A stretch of 13,764 bases of DNA from Synergistaceae bacterium (GTDB lineage: Bacteria; Synergistota; Synergistia; Synergistales; Aminobacteriaceae), in assembly GCA_017458545.1 (NCBI GenBank), contig JAFTBA010000110.1, forward strand, positions 1 through 13,764, given 5' to 3'. Under the pieces are notes generated by a model. The model made no database searches, was not told the origin of the DNA, and was given only the letters and a program-made list of their open reading frames with translations. Position numbers and translations under genes: made by a program. Shown piece by piece: positions 7,582 to 13,764 of this stretch (position 1 is its first letter; each line of letters begins with the position of its first letter).

Positions 7582-8507
7582 GCAGACGGAAAAGAAAAGG
7601 ACTCCCACAGCGTTTACTCTATTACTCGATAATCCTGTTCATCGTAATGATGGGTTACAGGGTTTATGCGTCATGGTACGAGAACTATAAGCATTCTCAT
7701 CCGCAGGTCATTGACGCCGTAACAACAAATTACAGCGAGGAACAGCCGTTAAACGGGATATTATTGTGGGATGAACATTTGATTTACGCGACACAGGACG
7801 GTTTTCTCACTTACCCTTCACCGCGTCCGCGAATGGTCTCGAAAGGCGAAATCTTAGCGGCTATTGACGGTTCAGCGATATATGCTCCTTACCCTGCGTA
7901 TTTCTATCCTGCTTTGGACGGTCAGGAAGGGAACTGGGTATACCCTAAATTATGGCCTGACTTTGCGCCCTATCCTGAATTTAATGACGCTGCCCTCATC
8001 GAAAACGGTACATACCTTCAGCGCGGTGAACCTATCGGTAAATTAGTGCCTCAGCCGCAGACATTAAGGTGCATAGCTTATTTGGACTCATCGCCCTCAC
8101 TTGAACGCACGCTCAGAAACAAAACTAACCCCTCAATAAAAATCCGCACTGAATACGAGGGCAAAGAACGCAAAGCTGAAGTTGTTGCCGTAAAATCATC
8201 AGGGCCGAAATTAAAAGTCTATTTGAGACTCCCTTTCTTTCCTCCGTCATTGCTGCGTTCAAGGAGATTTACTGCTAGCGTTGTAACTGACGTTCAAAAG
8301 GGCATATTAGTGGCAGACACTGCGGTAATAACCAAAGAGGGTAAAAACAGAGTGTTTATACTTCAAGGGAACAGCCCTATACCTCAGGAGGTTGAGGGAT
8401 TTCCTGCTGATGAAAAAAACTTTTTCATTGAAAAGGGCGTAAGACACGGCGATAAATTAATACTTGATGCCGAGACAATAAAGGATGCAAACGAAAGGAT
8501 TTGGTGA
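7578..8507 (+). CDS. HlyD-like membrane-fusion/adaptor protein, single N-terminal membrane anchor
   Basis: The 309-residue protein starts with a basic stretch (MSRRKRKG), then one membrane segment (about 12-29), and the rest should lie outside the inner membrane. The region near 70-105 (GFLTYPSPRPRMVSKGEILAAIDG) resembles the barrel-sandwich/lipoyl-like half motif of HlyD-type adaptors, and YLQRGEPIGKLV (about 148-159) the returning half. The C-terminal block AVITKEGKNRVFILQG...GVRHGDKLIL matches the membrane-proximal domain of these proteins. No long alpha-hairpin lies between the lipoyl halves, so it is unlike classic efflux adaptors. No transporter or outer-membrane partner lies nearby. 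It overlaps folE2 by 4 bp and precedes the yggS gene by 7 bp. From memory, similar proteins occur next to yggS-sepF-divIVA in other genomes, so a division or envelope role is possible. Confidence 0.75.
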   Translation: MSRRKRKGLPQRLLYYSIILFIVMMGYRVYASWYENYKHSHPQVIDAVTTNYSEEQPLNGILLWDEHLIYATQDGFLTYPSPRPRMVSKGEILAAIDGSAIYAPYPAYFYPALDGQEGNWVYPKLWPDFAPYPEFNDAALIENGTYLQRGEPIGKLVPQPQTLRCIAYLDSSPSLERTLRNKTNPSIKIRTEYEGKERKAEVVAVKSSGPKLKVYLRLPFFPPSLLRSRRFTASVVTDVQKGILVADTAVITKEGKNRVFILQGNSPIPQEVEGFPADEKNFFIEKGVRHGDKLILDAETIKDANERIW

Positions 8508-8514
8508 ATAAAAA

Positions 8515-9210
8515 TTGAGTGTTAAGTTAAATCCTGAGGCTGAAAAAATTTACGGCCGTATTGAGAAGGCTAAGGCTGATGCAGGACGTAACGACAAAAT
8601 ATTTTTTGCTGCCGTCAGCAAAACAAGAACGGTTGACGAAATGAAAGAGGCTGAGAAAATTTCATGGGTAGATTTTTTCGGTGAGAACAGAGTCCAGGAA
8701 GCTGAGTCAAAACGCAAATTCTACGGCAGTTCAAGACTCATGTGGCGTTTAATCGGACACCTTCAGGCCAACAAAGCACGCAAAGCAATCGAAATATTTG
8801 ACACGATAGACAGCCTTGACAGCATTGATTTAGCAGTGAGACTCAATCGGATTGCTGCCGAACTCGGTAAGGTTGTTCCTGTACTTATTGAGGTCAACAC
8901 TTCGGGCGAGGCTAGCAAGTCAGGAGTCGAACCCTCAAAATTTCATGAGCTTCTCGACACCGTAACAGAACAGAAAAATCTCAGGCTTGACGGACTGATG
9001 ACAGTAGGCCCTCTGACTGATGACGAACGCTTAGTTAGGGCATCATTCGCTGAACTGAGACGGCTCATTGAGGACTCGCGCAGCAGAACAGGACTGCCTA
9101 TGCCTGTGCTTTCTATGGGAATGAGCGGTGATTTTGAGGCTGCAATAGCTGAAGGAAGTACGCTCGTCAGAATAGGAACGCTTCTGTTCGGGCCGAGAGA
9201 TTACCGGTAA
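8515..9210 (+). CDS. yggS: YggS/PLPBP-family pyridoxal phosphate homeostasis protein
   Basis: The 231-residue protein belongs to the PLP-binding, enzyme-inactive family (YggS/YlmE/PLPBP) that balances cytoplasmic PLP. It is a single alanine-racemase-type barrel. Visible marks are the PLP lysine, Lys36 in AAVSKTRTVDEM; the FGENRVQEA block; WRLIGHLQANKA; LIEVNTSGEASKSG; and the C-terminal phosphate-site region LSMGMSGDFEAAI followed by STLVRIGTLLFG. The start is TTG at 8515, with GGTGA at 8503-8507 overlapping the previous stop codon, 7 bases upstream. It sits in the widely conserved yggS-sepF-divIVA neighbourhood. Confidence 0.95.
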   Translation: MSVKLNPEAEKIYGRIEKAKADAGRNDKIFFAAVSKTRTVDEMKEAEKISWVDFFGENRVQEAESKRKFYGSSRLMWRLIGHLQANKARKAIEIFDTIDSLDSIDLAVRLNRIAAELGKVVPVLIEVNTSGEASKSGVEPSKFHELLDTVTEQKNLRLDGLMTVGPLTDDERLVRASFAELRRLIEDSRSRTGLPMPVLSMGMSGDFEAAIAEGSTLVRIGTLLFGPRDYR

Positions 9211-9230
9211 CACATAAATTATAATTTTCG

Positions 9231-9239
9231 TGGTATATT
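9231..9239 (+). promoter_or_regulatory. Candidate internal promoter ahead of sepF
   Basis: The 67-bp gap between yggS and sepF is the largest in the plus-strand run. It holds TGGTATATT, an extended -10 (TGN then TATATT, 9234-9239), and a second TATAAT at 9220-9225. Both lie at a sensible distance from the sepF start. No clear -35 box or terminator hairpin is seen, so read-through from upstream is likely as well. Confidence 0.3.
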
Positions 9240-9277
9240 TATCGTAATTTAATCTGGATAGATTTACGGGAGGTTGT

Positions 9278-9706
9278 TTGAACTTGAACTTAATGAAATT
9301 TTTTGGGTTTGAGAATGACGAAGACGATTACGACGAAAACGACGACTACAAAGAAGAATCACGGGAATCACGCAGAGGAAGTAAATCTTCACGCAAGGAC
9401 AACGCACGAAACTCATCAGGCACTCCGACTCCGGGCGGAAAATTAATCCTGTTTAACGGCGTTGCCTCAGACAATGACAAACGCAGACTCCGCGAAGCAT
9501 TCAATAACGGCGCAATGATTCTCATAGACCTTCACGAACTCAATCAGCGCGAATTTGACGAGGACGGCAAAGACTTCATCACTTTCATGGGAGGAGTAGC
9601 GTTCGCAAGAAACGGCGAACTCAGATTCATTGAGCCTGCACAGTATCTTGTTACCCCTAAGGCGGAAATGTTCGAGATATGGCCTGAAGGAGAATCTCAG
9701 GAATGA
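9278..9706 (+). CDS. sepF: Cell division protein SepF
   Basis: SepF binds FtsZ and tethers the Z-ring to the membrane. The 142-residue protein has a short N-terminal amphipathic-type segment (MNLNLMKFFGF) expected to insert in the membrane. A very acidic then Ser/Arg-rich linker spans about 13-48. The SepF core (DUF552) covers about 50-135, with KLILFNGVASDNDKRRLREA, ILIDLHELNQREFDEDGKDF and FMGGVAFARNGEL. There are two possible TTG starts: 9278, only 4 bases after GGGAGG, and 9284, 10 bases after it. The spacing typical of this window favours the second, and either keeps the membrane segment. The stop overlaps the divIVA ATG by 4 bp. Confidence 0.93.
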   Translation: MNLNLMKFFGFENDEDDYDENDDYKEESRESRRGSKSSRKDNARNSSGTPTPGGKLILFNGVASDNDKRRLREAFNNGAMILIDLHELNQREFDEDGKDFITFMGGVAFARNGELRFIEPAQYLVTPKAEMFEIWPEGESQE

Positions 9707-10596
9707 GCGAGTTACTCACAGCTAAAGACGTTGAAGTAAAAGTTTTCAGGAAAGTACGTTTCGGAGGCTATTCAGTCCCTGAGGTTGAGGACTTTCTGAA
9801 TCAGGTAGCCGATGACCTTGAGGCTTATGTTACACAGATTGATGAGAAGGACGCCAGGATTCAGGAGCTTGAGGCTTTCGTTAAAAAACAGGAATCCATG
9901 ACTGACGCGATTAAAGACGCTCTCATTCAGGCGCGCAAAGCTGCCAAAGATATGGAGGAACAGGCTAAATCCCAGACCGATAAAATCATCGCTGACGCTC
10001 AGGAACAGGCCAAAAAACATATCACTGATGCCGAAAGCGTAGTTCAGTCGAGGATTGACGATGCCGAAATGAAAGCCAGCGAAATCATAGCTAGGGCAAG
10101 AATATCAGCCGATGAAATTTCACAGGCAGCTCAGGAAAGAAAAACTAAGGCTGAAATTTCACTCTCAGGAATCGAAAGCGAAGTTGAAACCAAAAGACGC
10201 GAAGCTGAAATCAGAGCCGAAGAAATTTTATCGTCAGCACGTTCTGAGGCTAAGAAGCTGCTTGATGACGCAGGACGCGAAGCAGAAGAGTACAGCGGTC
10301 AGATGAGATACCTTAACGTTCAGAAACAGAAATTTCTTAACGATGCTTATTCACTGCTTATTGAGTTCGGAAAAGTTATCGACCGCGCTCAGGAGGATAT
10401 GGAGAACGAAGTGCGTGAAGTCAGGAAAATTCATGAAGAACCCCGTTCCTATAACTCACAGGACTCACAGGAATTTTCAGCTGCTTCTGACCCCGAACCC
10501 GTGCAGATAACTGATACTGATACTGAATCCGAAACTGAAACCGAAGCACCTCAGCCCGACAATGACACTGCAGAAGAGTCCGAGCTTCAGTCTTAA
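9703..10596 (+). CDS. divIVA: DivIVA-family coiled-coil protein
   Basis: DivIVA proteins recognise curved membrane at poles and septa and recruit partners. The 297-residue protein opens with the conserved lipid-binding domain (TAKDVEVKVFRKVRFGGYSVPEVEDFLNQV split over residues 5-34), including the FGGYS...VEDFL signature. A long heptad-rich coiled coil follows from about 35 to 235, rich in Ala, Glu, Lys and Arg. The tail (about 250-297) is acidic and disordered and includes a hexamer-repeat stretch encoding Thr/Asp/Glu. AAGGAG ends 10 bases before the ATG. It overlaps sepF by 4 bp at its start and recG by 35 bp at its end. Confidence 0.93.
   Translation: MSELLTAKDVEVKVFRKVRFGGYSVPEVEDFLNQVADDLEAYVTQIDEKDARIQELEAFVKKQESMTDAIKDALIQARKAAKDMEEQAKSQTDKIIADAQEQAKKHITDAESVVQSRIDDAEMKASEIIARARISADEISQAAQERKTKAEISLSGIESEVETKRREAEIRAEEILSSARSEAKKLLDDAGREAEEYSGQMRYLNVQKQKFLNDAYSLLIEFGKVIDRAQEDMENEVREVRKIHEEPRSYNSQDSQEFSAASDPEPVQITDTDTESETETEAPQPDNDTAEESELQS
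10510..10545 (+). repeat. Short hexamer tandem repeat inside divIVA
   Basis: Six in-frame six-base units of the pattern ACTGAT/ACTGAA/(T/A)CCGAA run in a row and encode TDTDTESETETE in the acidic DivIVA tail. The first two units are identical; the others drift by one to three bases. Confidence 0.7.
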
Positions 10597-12634
10597 TTCA
10601 CCTGTAACAGTACTCGCAGGGGTAGGGCCTAAAAAAGCTCAGGCATTAGGGAGAATAGGGGTCTTCACGCTTGAGGACATCTTCTATCTCATGCCCAGAC
10701 GCTACGAGGACAGGCGTACCCCTAAACCCCTCTCCCTCCTTCAGCCGGGAAACGTTGAATGTGCTGTTGCTTACGTCTCCGAAATAAAAGAACGCAACGG
10801 ACGCACTGAAGCAATAATCGCTGATAATTCGGGAACAGCAAGAGTCGTTTGGTTCACTGACAAGATAGCCGCTTTCGTCCGTAAAGGTATGAGACTCGCG
10901 CTTTACGGCCCGGTAAGCGATTATGATTATTACATTGAGCCCCAGTTCTCTCACCCTGAGTTTGAAATACTCTACAGGCAGTCCCAACAGCCTAAGTTAA
11001 TCGGAAAAATTTTCCCCGTTTATCCCGGTACTGCAGACCTCACTCAGAGAACTATCAAAAAATTCGTCGACACTGCTATCGAAAAATACGCCGATAATTG
11101 TCTCACCGAGTTCATTCCAAAAAAAATTATGAAACGATACACACTGATACCGCTCAAAGATGCAGTGCTTCAGATTCACAGTCCCGATAACGAAGAGACA
11201 TTCATTGCCGCAAGAAACAGACTTGCATTCGATGAGTTCTTTCTGTTACAGGCAGGAGTCAAAATGAGAAGAAGGGCGTTCTCAGGAAAATACAAGGCTC
11301 ATCCCATAAAAGCAGGCGAGACATTCGACAGGCTTATTGAGAATTTACCGTTTAAGATGACTGACGCACAGAAGGCTGCAATCCATGAAATACTCTGTGA
11401 CATGGAGAGCTTATACCCCATGAACAGACTCCTTCAGGGCGATGTCGGTTCAGGCAAAACACTCGTTGCTGTCTCGGCAATGGCTGCGGCATTCGACTCC
11501 GGTGTTCAGTCAGCATTCATGGCACCTACTGAAATTCTTGCTCAACAGCATTATTTGAGCCTCTCGAAACTCCTTGAACCTCTCGGAATAAATATCACTC
11601 TCCTAACGGGAAGCCTGAAACCTTCAGAACGCAAAAAGATTCTTAACGGTCTTGCTGACGGAAGCATAAACATTGCCGTAGGGACTCACGCGCTTTTCTC
11701 TGAAGGAGTCAGCTTTAAGGAGCTGGCACTTGCGATTGTTGACGAACAGCACAGGTTCGGAGTGTTACAGCGCAGCGGTTTAACATCAAAAGCTGAAGCA
11801 CCTCACGTTCTGGCAATGACTGCAACACCTATACCGCGCACTATGGTAATGTCTGTTTACGGCGATTTGGAGGTCTCTGTACTCAACGAAATGCCCAAAG
11901 GACGCAAGAAGATTAAGACTGTGGCAATGAAAGCAAAAAATTTCAACGATATTTGCAGGAAGATACGCGAGGAAGTCAGCAAAGGACATCAGGTTTATTG
12001 GGTATGCCCCGTTATTGACGAGAGCGAAAGAGGACTCGTAAGCGTAACATCAGCTTATGACGTTCTGACAGCGGCCATGCCCGAATTAAGGACTGCAATA
12101 ATTCACGGACAGTTACCGATTGATGAGAAAGCAAATATAATGCAGGACTTCAGCGCAGGAAATATTGACGTATTAGTCTCAACGGTAGTAATCGAAGTAG
12201 GTGTTGACGTTCCGAATGCTACGATGATAGTGATTCAGGACGCAGGTCAGTTCGGACTTGCACAGCTCCATCAGTTAAGGGGGCGTGTAGGGCGCGGTAA
12301 AGCTCAGAGTTACTGCGTGCTTCTTGCAAACGATGGGATAACGGAGGCAGGTGCCGAAAGGATTTCAACAATGGTTAATATATCGGACGGTTTTGAGCTT
12401 GCTGAACACGATTTGATTCAGAGAGGGCCGGGAGAAATTTGCGGAACACATCAGCACGGAGTAACAGATTTCAGGGTAGCCGACCTCGTGAGGGACGTTA
12501 AGATTCTGGAGGCTGCACGCAAAGAGGCTCAAACACTTCTCAATGATGATCCCGATTTGAGCGGAGAACCTGAGCTTAAAGGAGAAATACTGAGACGGCT
12601 CGGTGAAGTCTTGGAACTGGCAGCGACATCATGA
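10562..12634 (+). CDS. recG: ATP-dependent DNA helicase RecG
   Basis: RecG is a double-stranded DNA translocase that regresses stalled forks and branch-migrates Holliday junctions. The 690-residue length is normal. The N-terminal helix-hairpin-type region LAGVGPKKAQALGRIGV and an OB-fold wedge domain (about 60-150) are followed by two helicase domains. Motif I (Walker A) is GDVGSGKT at 293-300. Motif II is DEQH at 394-397, in VDEQHRFGVLQR. Motif III is TATPIPRT at 420-427. Later are VVIEVGVDVPNATMIVI and QLRGRVGRG (motifs V-VI). The only sensible start is the ATG at 10562, inside the last 35 bases of divIVA; no clear ribosome-binding site precedes it, so translational coupling is likely. The stop overlaps recX by 4 bp. 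Confidence 0.96.
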   Translation: MTLQKSPSFSLNSPVTVLAGVGPKKAQALGRIGVFTLEDIFYLMPRRYEDRRTPKPLSLLQPGNVECAVAYVSEIKERNGRTEAIIADNSGTARVVWFTDKIAAFVRKGMRLALYGPVSDYDYYIEPQFSHPEFEILYRQSQQPKLIGKIFPVYPGTADLTQRTIKKFVDTAIEKYADNCLTEFIPKKIMKRYTLIPLKDAVLQIHSPDNEETFIAARNRLAFDEFFLLQAGVKMRRRAFSGKYKAHPIKAGETFDRLIENLPFKMTDAQKAAIHEILCDMESLYPMNRLLQGDVGSGKTLVAVSAMAAAFDSGVQSAFMAPTEILAQQHYLSLSKLLEPLGINITLLTGSLKPSERKKILNGLADGSINIAVGTHALFSEGVSFKELALAIVDEQHRFGVLQRSGLTSKAEAPHVLAMTATPIPRTMVMSVYGDLEVSVLNEMPKGRKKIKTVAMKAKNFNDICRKIREEVSKGHQVYWVCPVIDESERGLVSVTSAYDVLTAAMPELRTAIIHGQLPIDEKANIMQDFSAGNIDVLVSTVVIEVGVDVPNATMIVIQDAGQFGLAQLHQLRGRVGRGKAQSYCVLLANDGITEAGAERISTMVNISDGFELAEHDLIQRGPGEICGTHQHGVTDFRVADLVRDVKILEAARKEAQTLLNDDPDLSGEPELKGEILRRLGEVLELAATS

Positions 12635-13044
12635 GCGGTTACGATGAAGCGAGAGAAAAATTCTTCAGCTTTCTTCTGCGTAAGACATGCACTCGTAAAC
12701 AGGCTGAGGAATATTTGAACAGGCAGAAACTTCCCGAAGGTTATTACGATGCTATGATGAATGAGGCTGAGGAAACCGGGCTTATTGATGATTTAACGTA
12801 TGCAAAACTTTTTGCGGAGGGTCATTTGTCTTGGGGGAACGCTAAAATTTCGTACGAACTCGGAATGAGAGGGGTATCACGGAATGATATTGAGACTGCG
12901 CTTGATGAGGCTGAGGACGAGGAGAAGAGAGCCGCTGAACTTGCTGAGGCTTGGAGGAAATCGGGAATTGAGGAGAGGAAGATAACCGCCAGATTAATTT
13001 CGAGGGGTTTCGCTAACAGGGCAGTACGTTCAGTAACAGAATAA
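12631..13044 (+). CDS. recX: RecX-family regulatory protein
   Basis: RecX binds RecA filaments and limits their activity. The 137-residue protein is all-helical with the family's three-helix repeats. Visible marks are the LIDDLTYAKLFAEGHL segment (the family 'liDD..fA..f' motif) and the following helix with ISYELGMRGVSRNDIETAL. The C-terminal repeat ARLISRGFANRAVRSVTE closes the protein. It is the last gene of the plus-strand run and is joined to recG by an ATGA overlap. Other bacteria place recX next to recA; the pairing with recG here keeps it in a recombination context. Confidence 0.88.
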   Translation: MSGYDEAREKFFSFLLRKTCTRKQAEEYLNRQKLPEGYYDAMMNEAEETGLIDDLTYAKLFAEGHLSWGNAKISYELGMRGVSRNDIETALDEAEDEEKRAAELAEAWRKSGIEERKITARLISRGFANRAVRSVTE

Positions 13045-13165
13045 ACATAACCTTCAGTTCCGATATGTCAACTTGGATTACGAAGCACAGGTTTACAATC
13101 GTTAAGGCAGCGTTTACTACAAATTCTGCCTGTCACAGATTAATCCCGTCAGAAAATTTTACCCG

Positions 13166-13223
13166 TAAAAAAAATAATGAGCCGACTGATTCCCTGAAAT
13201 AACAAAAACTCAATCGGCATTAT
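13166..13223. terminator. Imperfect hairpin that may terminate both recX and the ACT-domain gene
   Basis: ATAATG (13174-13179) and CCGACTGA (13182-13189) pair with TCAATCGG (13210-13217) and CATTAT (13218-13223), giving a stem with one mismatch and a two-base bulge around a 20-base loop. Read on the minus strand it is followed by eight T (13174-13167); on the plus strand by a weaker TATTTT. It is thus a good terminator for the minus-strand gene, which ends at 13228, and a weaker one for the plus-strand run. The bases 13045-13165 before it show no gene; a small hairpin AGGCAG...CTGCCT (13105-13131) lies there without a T run. Confidence 0.6.
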
Positions 13224-13227
13224 ATTT

Positions 13228-13692
13228 TCAGTCAGATAATTCCCCGAATGCACGCTTTAAGGCTTCAAGACCTTCACGTGCCTGAGTGAGGCTGACGATA
13301 CATATTGCGCTTTCGGTTGTCGAAGTGATAATCTCAATGTTGACTTTTACGGAAGCTAAGACGCTGAAAATTTCAGCGAGTGTATGAGCCGATTCGGAAG
13401 GCGATTTCAAAGCCACTGTTATGGCCGCAATCTCTGAAGCAAATGATACTCCCTGAGCTCCGACACGTTCGGAGACTTCACGGCAGACGGGAATTATATC
13501 ATCGAGTCTTTCCTTAGGTATGAGGAACGACAAATCTGAACGCCCTCCGCGCATTGTGTTCTGGGTAACCATGCTGACACTCACTGAATGAGCTGAGAGT
13601 TCGCCGAAAATTTCAGCTGCTATTCCGGGAACGTTAGGAAGACCAAGAAAGACTACGTGAACACACTCGTCATTGAAATCTATAGTACTCAT
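13228..13692 (-). CDS. Free-standing double ACT-domain protein (aspartokinase regulatory-domain type)
   Basis: The 154-residue protein is built of two ACT domains (about 10-75 and 85-150) and nothing else. The first contains LPNVPGIAAEIFGELSAHSV and SMVTQNTM, the PG(I/V)AA-type loop and 'vdMI.Qn' strand seen at the C-terminus of aspartokinases. The second has ESAHTLAEIFSVLASVKVNI followed by IITSTTESAICIV, matching the second aspartokinase ACT. In aspartokinases these domains bind lysine or threonine for feedback control; here no kinase domain is attached. I place the start at the ATG (13692), 11 bases after GGAG; a TTG three bases earlier, 8 bases after GGAG, is the alternative. It could regulate a partner in trans or sense an amino acid; the ligand is unknown. 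Confidence 0.82.
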   Translation of the reverse strand: MSTIDFNDECVHVVFLGLPNVPGIAAEIFGELSAHSVSVSMVTQNTMRGGRSDLSFLIPKERLDDIIPVCREVSERVGAQGVSFASEIAAITVALKSPSESAHTLAEIFSVLASVKVNIEIITSTTESAICIVSLTQAREGLEALKRAFGELSD

Positions 13693-13726
13693 CAAAAATT
13701 TATCTCCTTTCAGGTTTTTATAGCCT

Positions 13727-13743
13727 GATAATTATAATATCTG
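13727..13743 (-). promoter_or_regulatory. Candidate -10 promoter for the double ACT-domain gene
   Basis: The minus strand reads CAGATATTATAATTATC, holding TATTAT (13739-13734) and TATAAT (13736-13731), about 20 bases ahead of the ribosome-binding site. It shares ten bases or more with the tyrS-side palindrome. No -35 box is convincing within the visible sequence. The remaining bases to the right edge show no assignable gene. Confidence 0.4.
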
Positions 13744-13764
13744 CAAATGAAAAATCCTCCTGAA

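Noticed and set aside
13105..13131. AGGCAG...CTGCCT hairpin as the recX terminator
   Set aside because: The six-base stem has a 15-base loop and no T run follows.
13744..13764. Strong AGGAGG on the minus strand at the right edge
   Set aside because: The only start codon at a fitting distance, a TTG, opens a four-codon frame. It is more likely the tail of an upstream gene cut by the window edge, and the frame cannot be assigned.
1..13764. Mobile elements, CRISPR arrays, tRNA or defence genes
   Set aside because: No transposase or integrase motifs, no regularly spaced direct repeats and no tRNA-like cloverleaf were recognised on either strand.

Overview
The window reads as a stretch of bacterial chromosome of moderate G+C, densely packed with housekeeping genes. 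The gene mix points to a diderm (two-membrane) bacterium with Firmicutes-like division genes. A lipid A-type acyltransferase (LpxL/HtrB family) sits in the same gene run as SepF and DivIVA. That combination is expected in Synergistota and in Negativicutes. I favour Synergistota on gene order and protein style, but this is inference. No mobile element, CRISPR array, tRNA or rRNA was seen.

Layout. (1) Positions 1-71, minus strand: the first codons of a gene resembling glpX (class II fructose-1,6-bisphosphatase), running off the left edge. (2) 278-2719, minus: a class A penicillin-binding protein (PBP1A type), closed by a clear intrinsic terminator at 218-260. (3) 2763-3389, minus: a protein of unknown function with a papain-like/C39-like Cys...His arrangement, immediately upstream of the PBP gene. 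(4) 3390-3506: a divergent intergenic region whose centre is a perfect 14-bp palindrome that looks like a two-way -10 element. (5) 3507-13044, plus: eleven tightly spaced genes, many overlapping by the ATGA type of 4-bp overlap: tyrS, a short glycosyltransferase-like gene, an lpxL-like gene, queD, folE2, an HlyD-like membrane-fusion protein, a yggS-family gene, sepF, divIVA, recG and recX. A 67-bp gap with a possible promoter precedes sepF. (6) 13045-13227: a convergent intergenic region with an imperfect hairpin that could terminate both strands. (7) 13228-13692, minus: a free-standing protein made of two aspartokinase-type ACT domains, with a promoter-like site upstream near the right edge.

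How the genes fit together. The long plus-strand run mixes translation (TyrRS), envelope building (glycosyltransferase-like, LpxL-like, HlyD-like), the opening steps of pterin/queuosine precursor synthesis (FolE2 then QueD), PLP homeostasis (YggS family), division and polar organisation (SepF, DivIVA) and DNA repair (RecG, RecX). The minus-strand PBP adds peptidoglycan synthesis. Candidate promoters share a GATATTAT core and lack obvious -35 boxes. Several genes have their purine-rich ribosome-binding core about 10-13 bases before the start, longer than the usual spacing.

I found no clear novel defence or mobile system. The least explained items are the Cys/His protein next to the PBP gene, the orphan double-ACT protein, and the short glycosyltransferase-like protein.
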